From an uncultured Lachnospiraceae bacterium (GTDB lineage: Bacteria > Bacillota > Clostridia > Lachnospirales > Lachnospiraceae), in assembly GCA_934351255.1 (NCBI GenBank), contig CAKRJH010000013.1, positions 1-64,000 of the forward strand: 64,000 nt of DNA. Direction: 5' to 3'. Made by a program: the position numbers and the translations under genes. The notes under the pieces were generated by a model that had not been told where the DNA came from, searched no databases, and saw only the letters and a program-made list of their open reading frames with translations. This document shows, piece by piece, positions 33,388 through 42,486 of this stretch. Every line of letters starts with the position of its first letter. Position 1 is the stretch's first letter.

Positions 33388-34620
33388 ATGATAGATAAGA
33401 TAAAAAGAGCGGTTTTTGTGGATTACACGGGGATGGATGACACCGAGAAAAAGGCGATTTATGATGTCTATCTTCTGGAGAGTGTCCACCGTCTGGGCTG
33501 GGTGGCCGGTATTATTTTCGTTGCCGAGTTAATTCTGATGATATTGGATATCCGTAATGGCACATTTCGGGGGCCGGCAGCCAATGAACTGAATCTGGTG
33601 GCAGAACTTGTGGTGATCGTATCCTCTCTGCTGATGCTGATCGCGGATGTGATCCTGGAGACAAAGGACATCCGTAATACCCAGCTCAACAGTCTGCTGA
33701 TCATCAGCTATAAGATGATGATCTTTTTTGGAGTGTGTCTGTTTATCTTTACCGATACACATATCCATTTACGGACGATGGGAACTTATCTGGTGTTTAT
33801 GTTTATCTTCCAGATCATCCCGTTTTACCGGATGTACAAGAACTTTTTGATCTACCTGGCATTTGCGTCGATGGTGGCTGTCACCTATGTGATCAGTGTG
33901 CCGAAGGTCTATGAAAATACATTGTTCAGTGCGATGTTAATATATGTGGCCTTCTTCCTGTCGACCGAATGTCTGCGGATCTTTTTTACCAAGAAGCTGG
34001 TCAATAACATGAAGAGCCAGATCCTGGCGTCCAGTTTTGAAAATCTGGCGACACAGACGATCACGGCGCTGGTTACCGCAGTCGAGGCTAAGGATCAGTA
34101 TACCCGTGGTCATTCCCAGCGAGTAGCGATCTATGCCAGGGAGATTGCCAAGAGATACGGATTTGATGAGGACAAGCAGGGCGAGGTGTATTACATCGGA
34201 CTGCTTCACGATATTGGAAAGATCGGCATACCGGATTACATCATCAACAAAGACGGTCATTTGACCGACGAAGAATATGAGATGATCAAGAAACATCCGG
34301 AGGTCGGTTACGATATTCTGAAAGATATCACAGAGTTGGAGGGACTGGCACAGGGCGCCAAATGGCATCATGAGAGATATGATGGCAGTGGTTATCCGGA
34401 CGGGCTGATAGGTGACAATATCCCGCTGATCGCTCAGATCGTGTCGGTGGCGGACGCCTACGATGCAATGACCTCCAAGAGAAGTTATCGTGACGTTTTG
34501 CCACAGTCTGTGGTGAGGGCAGAGTTTGAGAAGAGCAAAGGAAAACAGTTCCGCGGGGATCTGGCGCAGATCATGATCGACATGATCGACGAGGACGTGG
34601 ACTACAAATTACACGAATAA
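33388..34620 (+). CDS. Membrane HD-GYP domain protein, probable c-di-GMP phosphodiesterase
   Basis: The 410-residue protein has about six N-terminal membrane segments (residues about 30-200) and a cytoplasmic HD-GYP domain. All signature elements are visible: HSQRVAIYAREIAKRYG, LLHDIGKIGIPDYI, HPEVGYDILKD, WHHERYDGSGYPDGL and SVADAYDAMTSKRSYR. HD-GYP enzymes hydrolyse c-di-GMP, mostly to GMP. The membrane part may sense an unknown signal. ATG 33388 is chosen over GTG 33322; a weak GGATGGAATG precedes it. With the PilZ protein at 10366 it shows that c-di-GMP signalling exists in this organism. No GGDEF protein is in the window. Confidence 0.9.
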   Translation: MIDKIKRAVFVDYTGMDDTEKKAIYDVYLLESVHRLGWVAGIIFVAELILMILDIRNGTFRGPAANELNLVAELVVIVSSLLMLIADVILETKDIRNTQLNSLLIISYKMMIFFGVCLFIFTDTHIHLRTMGTYLVFMFIFQIIPFYRMYKNFLIYLAFASMVAVTYVISVPKVYENTLFSAMLIYVAFFLSTECLRIFFTKKLVNNMKSQILASSFENLATQTITALVTAVEAKDQYTRGHSQRVAIYAREIAKRYGFDEDKQGEVYYIGLLHDIGKIGIPDYIINKDGHLTDEEYEMIKKHPEVGYDILKDITELEGLAQGAKWHHERYDGSGYPDGLIGDNIPLIAQIVSVADAYDAMTSKRSYRDVLPQSVVRAEFEKSKGKQFRGDLAQIMIDMIDEDVDYKLHE

Positions 34621-34625
34621 TGATG

Positions 34626-34656
34626 ACACCAGCCGGGAACTTGCGGCTGGTGTTTT
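34626..34656 (+). terminator. Terminator after the HD-GYP gene
   Basis: ACACCAGCCG pairs with CGGCTGGTGT around eight bases and is followed by TTTTA. Confidence 0.85.
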
Positions 34657-34721
34657 ACTGTGTAGATAAATAATACACATGTATCTCGCAATCATTGTAG
34701 AGGAGGGAAAGGCAGGGGATT

Positions 34722-35726
34722 ATGAAGACGAAAGACATGCAGGGCATATTTGACCCTACATTTTTGGGGATGATGCAGAAGCATTCGCTGGATCAGGTGG
34801 TGATCCTGGCACATATGAATCCGGACGGGGATGCGGCCGGATCGGTTCTGGGTCTCGCACATTATCTGAGAGATGCCTATCCGCAGTATGCGGTATATCC
34901 GTATCTGTCGGATAAACTGGACCGGGGACCGCGCAGGATGGTGGATCGGGATGCCTTGTTTTCACCGTTTCAGGAGCCGCAGGTTTCCGGAAGGTATGCC
35001 GTGATCGTCTGTGACACCGCAACGAAAAAGAGGGTGATCGGTCTGCCGTGGTTTGAAAATGCGGTCTGCTCGATGGTGATCGACCACCACGCCGGCAATG
35101 AAGCGTACGCTGATATCAATCTGACCTGTATCTCGGAAGCATGTGCGGTCAATCTGTTCTATCTGTTTGACCGTGACAGACTGAAGCAGGCGGCGTGTGA
35201 GACACATCCGAATGCGGCAGATTATCTCTATCTGGGGATCATTCAGGATACCGAGTGTTTCAGCAGGACGGATGAGAGTGTCTTTGAGGCATCGCTGGAA
35301 CTGCTCCGGATGGGAGTCTCCCATGAGGAGGCGATGGTGACGATGCACACGATGACCAGAGAGGCACTTGACCGGAGAAGCAGACTGCTCCACATGGCGC
35401 AGACGGCGGTGGACGGAAAGGTGGCCTATGTGATCCTGGATAGGGAACAGGCCGTACGGGAAGGCATGAACTATGAGGACATTCACGCGATCAGCGGAGT
35501 CCTGCGGGACTGTGAGGATGTGGAACTTGGCTTTACGATGTATGAGCAGGAGAAGGATGTCTGGCGCTGTTCGTTCCGGTCGGATGGCCGCTGGATCGAT
35601 GTCAATCAGCTTCTGAAACCATTGGGTGGCGGTGGACACGCGGGGGCAGCAGGACTCAGGATCTCGACCGGAGATCCGCAGAAACTGCTGGCCGATGTGC
35701 TTGACAGGATCCGGAAGATGCTATAA
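34722..35726 (+). CDS. DHH-family phosphoesterase (NrnA-like nanoRNase/pAp phosphatase)
   Basis: The 334-residue protein has the DHH domain motifs HMNPDGDAAGS (II/III region), VCDTATKKR and IDHHAGNE, and a C-terminal DHHA1 domain with LGGGGHAGAAGLR. Bacterial NrnA proteins of this size degrade short oligoribonucleotides, pAp, and sometimes linear pGpG or c-di-AMP products. With an HD-GYP enzyme directly upstream it could clear c-di-GMP breakdown products, but a terminator separates them. GAGGAGGGAAAG precedes the ATG. Confidence 0.86.
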   Translation: MKTKDMQGIFDPTFLGMMQKHSLDQVVILAHMNPDGDAAGSVLGLAHYLRDAYPQYAVYPYLSDKLDRGPRRMVDRDALFSPFQEPQVSGRYAVIVCDTATKKRVIGLPWFENAVCSMVIDHHAGNEAYADINLTCISEACAVNLFYLFDRDRLKQAACETHPNAADYLYLGIIQDTECFSRTDESVFEASLELLRMGVSHEEAMVTMHTMTREALDRRSRLLHMAQTAVDGKVAYVILDREQAVREGMNYEDIHAISGVLRDCEDVELGFTMYEQEKDVWRCSFRSDGRWIDVNQLLKPLGGGGHAGAAGLRISTGDPQKLLADVLDRIRKML

Positions 35727-35795
35727 TGTAATCCCAAATATCAAGCGGATTCAAACAATCAAACAATTATTAAGAATAAGAAAGAGGAAGGTACT

Positions 35796-36194
35796 ATGGC
35801 TGGTAAAAAAAGAGGAAATGATCTGATGCAGTTTATGGTGGGACTTGTCATGTTTGTGGCGGGCGGATATCTGTTTCTGGACAATGTCGCGGTCTACGGA
35901 ATTTCGTTTGGACTGCCATTCTGGAGAAACAGTCCGCAGGGAGTGGTCTTTGTGCCGCTGATCGCAAGCATTATCTTTTTGTTTTACAAATATAATCTTG
36001 CATCCAAGATCTGTTGTGGACTGAGCATGACCCTGATCATTGCGGTGGTCATCTCCAATATGCATGTGGCCTGGAAAGCGACCAGCCTGTTCGTGACGGT
36101 GGTGATCTTTGTACTGCTGTTTGGCGGTGTGGGACTGTTGGCAAAGGTATTGTTTGCAAATCCGGAGGGAGATCATGGCAAGAATTACAGGTAA
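35796..36194 (+). CDS. Small multi-pass membrane protein of unknown function
   Basis: The 132-residue protein has a basic, hydrophilic start (MAGKKRGND) and about four hydrophobic segments: FMVGLVMFVAGGYLFL, VVFVPLIASIIFLFY, MTLIIAVVISN and SLFVTVVIFVLLFGGVGLLA. I do not recognise the family. It overlaps the next transporter gene by 20 bases, so the two are translationally linked, and AGAGGAAGG precedes its ATG. Its location 70 bases after the DHH phosphoesterase gene suggests the same transcript. Confidence 0.7.
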   Translation: MAGKKRGNDLMQFMVGLVMFVAGGYLFLDNVAVYGISFGLPFWRNSPQGVVFVPLIASIIFLFYKYNLASKICCGLSMTLIIAVVISNMHVAWKATSLFVTVVIFVLLFGGVGLLAKVLFANPEGDHGKNYR

Positions 36195-37050
36195 GACACT
36201 TCCGCAGAAAAAACAGGCGATCCTGTATATTTTAAGTGCGGCATTTTTCTTTGCACTGATGAACCTGTTTGTCAAGACGGCCGGGGATCTGCCGGTGTGG
36301 CAGAAGGCAATGTTCCGCAATCTGGTCGCGCTGTTTATCGCGCTGGGCGTGGTGCTTCGGGAACATACCTCCCTGATCCTGAAGAAGGGGGCAGGACAGT
36401 GGCCTGCGCTGATCACACGATGTGTGGCGGGATCTCTGGGGGTATTCTGCAACTTTTATGCGATTGGCAGACTCAACATTGCCGACGCATCCATGCTCAA
36501 TAAGCTGTCGCCGTTTTTTGCAATTCTGTTTTCAATCGCAGTGCTTCGCGAGAAGCCAAGCCGCCGGGAATGGGCCATGGTATTTCTGGCTTTTGGAGGC
36601 GCATTGTTTGTGATCAAGCCATCCTTTAATATGGCCTGTGTGCCGGCGGTGATCGGCCTGATCAGCGGCATGGGGGCAGGACTTGCCTACACCTGTGTGC
36701 GTAAGCTGGGTATCCAGGGGGTGAAGGGACCGGTGATCGTCTTTTATTTCTCTCTGTTTTCCTGCCTGGCGTCCATCCCCGGAATGGTGCTGACGTACCA
36801 GCCGATGTCAGCCTGGCAGCTGATCTCCCTGCTGCTTGCGGGAGCATCTGCGGCGGGAGGACAGTTTTCGATCACAGCGGCCTATTCGCGGGCACCTGCC
36901 AAGGAACTGTCAGTATTTGATTATACACAGGTGATCTTTGCAGCGTTGATGAGTCTGGTGATACTGGGAGATTTCCCGGATGGCTGGAGTCTGGTCGGCT
37001 ATGCGATCATTATCGGAACTGCGGTGTACAAGTGGAAGAGCGACCAGTAA
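36175..37050 (+). CDS. EamA/RhaT-type DMT transporter
   Basis: The 291-residue membrane protein has ten predicted segments in two EamA repeats (FVKTAGDLPVWQKAMFRNLV in the first; AGASAAGGQFSITAAYSRAP in the second). It belongs to the drug/metabolite exporter superfamily but is distinct from the protein at 2034. Substrate unknown. ATG 36175 is chosen because CGGAGGGAGATC precedes it; an upstream in-frame ATG at 36109 lies deep in the previous gene. The 20-base overlap implies coupling to the small membrane protein. Confidence 0.87.
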   Translation: MARITGKTLPQKKQAILYILSAAFFFALMNLFVKTAGDLPVWQKAMFRNLVALFIALGVVLREHTSLILKKGAGQWPALITRCVAGSLGVFCNFYAIGRLNIADASMLNKLSPFFAILFSIAVLREKPSRREWAMVFLAFGGALFVIKPSFNMACVPAVIGLISGMGAGLAYTCVRKLGIQGVKGPVIVFYFSLFSCLASIPGMVLTYQPMSAWQLISLLLAGASAAGGQFSITAAYSRAPAKELSVFDYTQVIFAALMSLVILGDFPDGWSLVGYAIIIGTAVYKWKSDQ

Positions 37051-37080
37051 TATAGAAGAGCGATCAATAATATAGTGGAT

Positions 37081-37111
37081 AAGGGCAAAACGATGGTTTT
37101 GCCCTTTTTTG
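37081..37111 (+). terminator. Terminator after the DMT transporter
   Basis: AAGGGCAAAAC pairs with GTTTTGCCCTT around GATG and is followed by T6. The same stem recurs at 42436. The remaining 220 bases to the next gene are A+T-rich with no gene that I can support. Confidence 0.9.
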
Positions 37112-37332
37112 TAGAATAGAAAAATGCGGTAACGCAGCGGAACGCCAACAGGAATTGGGCAGAAATACAGGAAATGAGGGTGTTTTTAATGATTTTTGTA
37201 TAATTGTATACAAAAATCGTTTTTTGTCTTGTAAAATGCATTTCATAAGGTTAATATAGACAGTGGTGAAATTAGAATAAATAATTTCCAATTATTGTTA
37301 ATTATCTTAAGTTTACCCAAAGGAGAGAGACT

Positions 37333-38619
37333 ATGAAGGCATACAGCGAGTTATCAAAAGATGAGTTGATGGAACTGCATGAGACGCTGAAGGCAGCGTA
37401 CGAGGAGAAGAAGGCTCTGGGATTATCCCTGGATATGTCCCGTGGAAAGCCGTCTCCAACACAGCTTAATGTGTCCCTGCCACTGATGGATGTGCTGGAC
37501 AGCGAGGCAGATCTGAAGACAGAGGGCGGAATGGACTGCAGAAACTATGGCGTACTGGATGGAATCCCTGAGGCAAAGAAGCTGATGGCAGATATGATGG
37601 GGACGACACCGGAGCATATCTTTATCGGCGGCAATGCCAGCCTGACTCTGATGTATGACACCGTTTCCCGTGCATATACACATGGTCTTCTGGGAGAGAC
37701 CCCATGGTGCAAGCTGGACAAGGTAAAATTCTTATGTCCGGTACCTGGTTATGACAGACATTTTGCGATCACAGAGCATTTCGGCATCGAGATGATCAAC
37801 ATTCCGATGAATGAGGATGGCCCGGACATGGATCTGGTAGAGAAACTGGTTTCCGAGGATGAGGCAGTCAAGGGTATCTGGTGTGTGCCAAAGTACTCCA
37901 ATCCTGCCGGAGTCTGCTACAGTGATGAGACGGTGAAGCGTTTTGCGGCACTCAAGCCAAAGGCAAAAGATTTCAGAATTTTCTGGGACAATGCCTATGT
38001 GATCCATCACTTATATGAGGATCGTCAGGTGCAGATCCTGGATATCATCAGCGAATGTGAGAAAGCCGGCAATCCGGACATGGTATTCGAGTTTGCATCC
38101 ACGTCCAAGGTCAGCTTCCCGGGAGCAGGAATTTCTGCCCTGGCTGCCTCCGAGGCCAATCTGGCGGATGCCAAGAAGACCTTTACGATCCAGACGATCG
38201 GTCATGATAAGCTCAATCAGCTCCGCCATGTGAGATATTTCAAAAACATCGATGGACTGATGGCACATATGATGAAGCATGCGGCACAGATGAGACCGAA
38301 GTTTGAGGCATCCCTGGATGTACTGGATCAGGAACTGACCGGTCTTGGTATCGGAACCTGGACCAAGCCTCTGGGAGGATATTTCATTTCCTTTGATGCG
38401 ATGGAGGGCTGTGCAGCCAAGATCGTTGCAAAATGTAAGGAAGCCGGTATGGTATTGACCGGAGCCGGTGCTACCTATCCATACCACAAGGATCCAACAG
38501 ACAGTAACATCCGTATTGCGCCGTCCTTCCCTTCCGCAGAGGAGATGAAACAGGCTACAGATCTGTTTGTACTGTGCGTGAAGCTGGTCAGCGTGGAGAA
38601 ACTGCTGGAGACCAGATAA
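37333..38619 (+). CDS. Aminotransferase, aspartate-aminotransferase-like subgroup (PF12897 type)
   Basis: The 428-residue fold-type I PLP enzyme has SRGKPSPTQLNVSLP at the N-terminus, GNASLTLMYDTVSRA, CVPKYSNPAGVCYSDE, FWDNAYVIHHLY and the PLP lysine in STSKVSFPGAGIS. It matches the PF12897 group, catalytically proven as aspartate aminotransferases in some bacteria. It was formerly called MocR-like, although it has no DNA-binding domain. It probably makes aspartate from oxaloacetate. It stands alone with AAGGAGAGAG before its ATG. Confidence 0.88.
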   Translation: MKAYSELSKDELMELHETLKAAYEEKKALGLSLDMSRGKPSPTQLNVSLPLMDVLDSEADLKTEGGMDCRNYGVLDGIPEAKKLMADMMGTTPEHIFIGGNASLTLMYDTVSRAYTHGLLGETPWCKLDKVKFLCPVPGYDRHFAITEHFGIEMINIPMNEDGPDMDLVEKLVSEDEAVKGIWCVPKYSNPAGVCYSDETVKRFAALKPKAKDFRIFWDNAYVIHHLYEDRQVQILDIISECEKAGNPDMVFEFASTSKVSFPGAGISALAASEANLADAKKTFTIQTIGHDKLNQLRHVRYFKNIDGLMAHMMKHAAQMRPKFEASLDVLDQELTGLGIGTWTKPLGGYFISFDAMEGCAAKIVAKCKEAGMVLTGAGATYPYHKDPTDSNIRIAPSFPSAEEMKQATDLFVLCVKLVSVEKLLETR

Positions 38620-38817
38620 TCCATAAAACCATATCTGGGGGAGTTTGCCAAATTTCATACGATATCTTGTATAAATTACTGGACAAGCCATATAAAGAGT
38701 GTTAACATATTTTTAATAAATGCAATATTTCCTGTGGGGAAGATTGCCGTTGAAAAAGAATGTGTCAGCACTCTTTTTTCTATTTGGAGAATATCACAAA
38801 TTGGAGTGAACGGATAA

Positions 38818-39642
38818 ATGATCAACATGTATGAGTATGGAACGGAAAATCTGGATACCATTTTGCTGATTCACGGAGATATGATGACCTGGGAATGGAT
38901 GCTTCCGGTGGTGGAGCTTCTGCAGGATGATTTCCATGTGATCGTACCGGCCCTTCCGGGTTATGATTTCCGCCGACCGGGAGATTTTACAGGGATCGCA
39001 AAGATCTGCCGCCAGATCGAGAGATGGATGGTGGAGGCGGATCAGCAGGATATTAACCTGATCTATGGTATGTCTGCCGGAGGCAGTGTGGCTGCCAGGC
39101 TCGTGGCCAATGGAGTGATCCATGCGGACCGCGTGATCCTGGATGGAGCATTGATGCCACGCAGACAGGGATGGCTCGGAAGGTATCTCAGTGCCAAGAA
39201 GCCGTGCTGGAAGATCCGGATGGCCAGAGCCAGCCGTTTCCTTCTGGAGCGTATGTATCCGGCAGACCGGTATGATGAGGATGATGTGGATGAGATGCAG
39301 TTGTTCCTGCATGAGATCAGCAACAGAACCTATTTCAGAACCTATCTTTCCTGTGACACCTACAAGATGCCTGAGAAGGTGCGTACACCGATGGGCTGTC
39401 AGATCCAGTACTGGTACGGACAGCAGGAGAAACATAAGAGAAAGCGCGATATCCGGTATGTCAAAGAGACATTTACCCACGTAAGATTCCGTCAGATCCT
39501 GGGCATGGGACATGGCCAGTACGCAGTCGTCAGGCCGGAAGAATTTGCAGCGGATCTCTGGAAGATCTGCGAACCGACCAGACGGCCGGAAGAGTTATAT
39601 GAAGAAGAATATTACGAAGAATTTTATCGTCGCGCACAGTAA
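38818..39642 (+). CDS. Alpha/beta-hydrolase fold protein
   Basis: The 274-residue protein has LLIHGDMMTWEWM (HG oxyanion region), PALPGYDF, the nucleophile elbow YGMSAGGSVAARL (Ser about residue 83), and GMGHGQYAV supplying the catalytic His. The C-terminus is strongly acidic and aromatic (EELYEEEYYEEFYRR). No signal peptide is seen. The substrate is unknown; esterases, lipases and peptidases share the fold. It converges on an AraC regulator gene with a shared hairpin between them. Confidence 0.82.
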   Translation: MINMYEYGTENLDTILLIHGDMMTWEWMLPVVELLQDDFHVIVPALPGYDFRRPGDFTGIAKICRQIERWMVEADQQDINLIYGMSAGGSVAARLVANGVIHADRVILDGALMPRRQGWLGRYLSAKKPCWKIRMARASRFLLERMYPADRYDEDDVDEMQLFLHEISNRTYFRTYLSCDTYKMPEKVRTPMGCQIQYWYGQQEKHKRKRDIRYVKETFTHVRFRQILGMGHGQYAVVRPEEFAADLWKICEPTRRPEELYEEEYYEEFYRRAQ

Positions 39643-39666
39643 AGCAGACTGACAGATATAAAATAA

Positions 39667-39698
39667 ACCGGCAGACACTCATCAGAGTGTTTGCCGGT
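39667..39698. terminator. Bidirectional terminator between the alpha/beta-hydrolase and araC-type genes
   Basis: ACCGGCAGACACTC pairs with GAGTGTTTGCCGGT around ATCA with one mismatch-type G-T pair. Minus-strand exit is T-rich (TTTATTTTATA). The stem overlaps the last codons of the araC-type gene. Confidence 0.75.
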
Positions 39699-40557
39699 AT
39701 TCTTTTGGGCTGATCCCGAAATGTTTGCGGAATGCTTCGCAGTAATAGCTGGCTCCGTGAAAGCCGGATTCCTCGGCAATCTGCGCGACCGATTTGGAAG
39801 TGTTCTGCAGCAGGCTGACGCTGCGGCTGAGGCGGTAGTCGATCAGATAGTTGTTGGGTGACTGCTTCAGATACTGCTTGAACAGGGCGGAACACTTGCT
39901 TTTGCAGCAGTTGCCGGCATGGGCAATCTGATCCAGCGTGATCTTTTCCATATAATGAAGCTGGATATATCCGATCATGTTTTTCAGGGAATCCAGGCGA
40001 AGCGCGGATTTTTCGGTCATGGAATCGGACGCAGAGACATTGGCGCAGATTTCGCGGAAGATTTCAAAAAAGTCCGTCTGGATCACGACGGGAGCCAGTT
40101 CGTCCTCGCGGTGATCGTAGATGTCCTGTACCAGATCGATCATGTGCTTCTGCCATGGGATCAGTTTCTGCAGATGCAGATAGGGCAGATTGTCATTGTA
40201 CAGAAGTGGCAGGACATACTGAGAGCGGAACCAGTCATTGACACAAAGAAGTGATGTGTGAAGGATGATACAAAGGAAAGTACATTCCCTGCGCACCGGA
40301 GAATAGCCGTAATGGAGTTGACGGCTGTTGACCAGAATGCCGTTGCCGCGGGTAAGTTCTACCAGTTTGCCGTTGATATTGTAGGTCATATGTCCATCCA
40401 GGATGATGATAAATTCCAGATCGTCGTGCCAGTGTGTGACTCCGGCGTAATTTGGGAACATGGAAAGGTTCATCTTGTGGATGTGAGCCGGAAAATGCGG
40501 GTTCATATATTCTACATTTTCGGACAGATCACTGTTGATAGGAATTTCTCTGAGCAT
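39682..40557 (-). CDS. AraC-family transcriptional regulator with cupin sensor
   Basis: The 291-residue protein has an N-terminal cupin-like domain (HWHDDLEFIIILDGHMTYN, residues about 42-60) that would bind a small ligand such as a sugar. The C-terminal AraC domain has two helix-turn-helix units (KITLDQIAHAGNCCKSKCS and KSVAQIAEESGFHGASYYC), ending FRKHFGISPKEYR. It has no obvious cognate sugar operon in the window; the alpha-galactosidase lies far away. A GGAGG-like site precedes the ATG on the minus strand. Confidence 0.9.
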   Translation of the reverse strand: MLREIPINSDLSENVEYMNPHFPAHIHKMNLSMFPNYAGVTHWHDDLEFIIILDGHMTYNINGKLVELTRGNGILVNSRQLHYGYSPVRRECTFLCIILHTSLLCVNDWFRSQYVLPLLYNDNLPYLHLQKLIPWQKHMIDLVQDIYDHREDELAPVVIQTDFFEIFREICANVSASDSMTEKSALRLDSLKNMIGYIQLHYMEKITLDQIAHAGNCCKSKCSALFKQYLKQSPNNYLIDYRLSRSVSLLQNTSKSVAQIAEESGFHGASYYCEAFRKHFGISPKEYRQTL

Positions 40558-40618
40558 AATGCCTCCTGAAAAGTTATAGTTTCTTAATTATACTCATAAA
40601 AATATCACAATTACAACC

Positions 40619-40648
40619 TTGCAGTAAACTGGCGAAATATAGTATAAT
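40619..40648 (+). promoter_or_regulatory. Promoter of the lipid kinase gene
   Basis: TTGCAG (40619-40624) and TATAAT (40643-40648) are 18 bases apart, pointing at the gene at 40708 with a leader of about 50 bases. Confidence 0.65.
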
Positions 40649-40707
40649 TTTAGGATAGTGTAAAAGAACGAGACGGTGAACGGCGTCTGCTGAATGGGGG
40701 ATTGTTT

Positions 40708-41718
40708 TTGAAGACGAAAATGCTTTTTATTTACAATGCCAATGCTGGAAAGGGTAAGATCAAGGCATATCTGTCGGATGTCATGGAGAAGTTCTGCCGC
40801 GCAGATTATGATGTGACAATCTATGCGACAGGGGCATCCGGTGAGGCCAGGGATCTTGTGCTGGAACGCGGAGAGGAGTTTGAGGTGATCGTCTGCTCCG
40901 GCGGTGATGGCACGATCAATGAGGTGCTGGGAGGGGTGACCAGACTGACCCGCAAGCCGAAGGTCGGATATCTTCCTACCGGTACGGTCAATGATTTTGC
41001 GTCAAGTCTTCAGATCCCGAAGGATCCGATGGAGGCGACGGATCTGATTCTGAAGGGACATACCTACTCCTGCGATGTCGGGAAGTTCCAGGATCAGCAT
41101 TTTAACTATATTGCGGGATTTGGTGCATTTACGGAGGTTGCCTATGAGACATCGCAGGATCTGAAAAATGCGCTGGGAAAGACAGCCTATTTTGTGGATG
41201 CGATCGGCCGTCTCTCCGACCTGCGGGGCTATGAGATGCACATTGAGTGCGATGACGGCAGGGTAGTAGACGGCAATTATATTTTCGGCATGATCGCCAA
41301 TACCAAATCAGTCGGAGGGTTTCCGCTGGAAGGACCGAATACCCGGGGAATGGACCTGGACGATGGACTGTTTGAGATGGTGATGGTGACGAATCCGCAG
41401 ACACCGATCGAACTGGAGCGTGTGCTGGTGGCTCTGATGAACCGCGATACGAACAGCCCATCTCTGGATACCAAGCGCGTCAGGGCAGTGAAGATCACCT
41501 GCGATGAGGAAGTCCGATGGACGCTGGACGGTGAGGACGGAGGGTATCACAAGGAGGTGGACATCCAATGTCTGCATCTGGCGGTGGATATCTTCAGCCC
41601 GGTATTGAACCGGTCCGAGATCGATGAGATCCGGGCGATCGAGAAGGCCAATGAACGGGCAGCCATGGAGGCTGCCAGGGAGACGATCGCGCAGGGAAAG
41701 GCACCGGAGGAACTGTAA
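40708..41718 (+). CDS. Diacylglycerol/lipid kinase family protein (DagK/YegS type)
   Basis: The 336-residue protein shows the lipid kinase motifs NANAGKGK near the N-terminus, CSGGDGTINEVLGG (GGDGT nucleotide site), LPTGTVNDFA, a middle beta domain, and WTLDGEDGG. Such kinases phosphorylate diacylglycerol or related lipids, feeding phosphatidate back to membrane synthesis. The start is taken as TTG 40708, eight bases after GGGGG; ATG 40720 would remove conserved residues only marginally. The C-terminal 35 residues are a charged helix. It is preceded by its own promoter and followed by thrH with a separate promoter. Confidence 0.87.
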   Translation: MKTKMLFIYNANAGKGKIKAYLSDVMEKFCRADYDVTIYATGASGEARDLVLERGEEFEVIVCSGGDGTINEVLGGVTRLTRKPKVGYLPTGTVNDFASSLQIPKDPMEATDLILKGHTYSCDVGKFQDQHFNYIAGFGAFTEVAYETSQDLKNALGKTAYFVDAIGRLSDLRGYEMHIECDDGRVVDGNYIFGMIANTKSVGGFPLEGPNTRGMDLDDGLFEMVMVTNPQTPIELERVLVALMNRDTNSPSLDTKRVRAVKITCDEEVRWTLDGEDGGYHKEVDIQCLHLAVDIFSPVLNRSEIDEIRAIEKANERAAMEAARETIAQGKAPEEL

Positions 41719-41725
41719 TCCTCTA

Positions 41726-41754
41726 TTGAGATAGCCATTGGAGTATGCTATAAT
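41726..41754 (+). promoter_or_regulatory. Promoter of thrH
   Basis: TTGAGA (41726-41731) and TATAAT (41749-41754, preceded by TATGC, an extended -10) are 17 bases apart. Confidence 0.78.
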
Positions 41755-41803
41755 CAAGAGGATTTCATTGACGTGACAAAAAGATACAGAAAGGACAAAA
41801 GAC

Positions 41804-42412
41804 ATGAGTGATATGAATATTGTATGCCTCGATCTGGAAGGCGTTCTGGTACCGGAGATCTGGATTGCGTTTGCGGAGGCAAGCGGAATCCCTGAGTTGA
41901 AGAGAACGACCCGTGATGAGCCGGATTACGATAAACTGATGAACTACAGACTGCAGATCTTAAAGGAGCACGGACTGGGTCTCAAGGAGATCCAGGAGAC
42001 CATCGCCAAGATCGATCCGATGCCGGGAGCCAGGGAGTTTCTGGATGAGCTTCGCAGCCTGACACAGACGATCATCATCAGCGATACCTTTACCCAGTTT
42101 GCAAAGCCTCTGATGGAGAAGCTGGGCTGGCCGACTATTTTCTGTAACACACTGGAGGTTGCGGATGATGGAGAGATCACCGGTTTCCGTATGCGCTGTG
42201 AAAAGTCCAAATACACTACGGTCAAGGCATTGCAGTCCTGTGGATTTGAGACGATCGCCAGTGGTGACAGCCACAATGACCTTGGTATGATCCAGGCCAG
42301 CAAGGCGGGGTTCCTGTTCAGGACCACACCACAGATCAAGGAAGAATATCCACAGTATCCGGCGTATGAGACCTATGATGAACTGCTGGATGCGATCAAA
42401 AAGGTTCTGTAG
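41804..42412 (+). CDS. thrH: Phosphoserine phosphatase / homoserine phosphotransferase ThrH
   Basis: The 202-residue HAD-family enzyme matches ThrH of Pseudomonas closely at the start: CLDLEGVLVPEIWIAFAEASG. HAD motifs are DLEG (I, first Asp nucleophile), ISDTF (II) and SGDSHNDLGM (IV). ThrH dephosphorylates phosphoserine and can move the phosphate to homoserine, bridging serine and threonine synthesis. No serine or threonine genes adjoin it. It has its own promoter and terminator. Confidence 0.93.
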   Translation: MSDMNIVCLDLEGVLVPEIWIAFAEASGIPELKRTTRDEPDYDKLMNYRLQILKEHGLGLKEIQETIAKIDPMPGAREFLDELRSLTQTIIISDTFTQFAKPLMEKLGWPTIFCNTLEVADDGEITGFRMRCEKSKYTTVKALQSCGFETIASGDSHNDLGMIQASKAGFLFRTTPQIKEEYPQYPAYETYDELLDAIKKVL

Positions 42413-42436
42413 GAACATATGATGAAGTGATAATGA

Positions 42437-42465
42437 GGGCAAAACAGTGGGTTTTGCCCTTTTTT
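42437..42465 (+). terminator. Terminator after thrH
   Basis: GGGCAAAAC pairs with GTTTTGCCC around AGTGG and is followed by six T. Same stem as at 37081. Confidence 0.9.
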
Positions 42466-42486
42466 CAGAGTACAGGAGGAGAGGCC

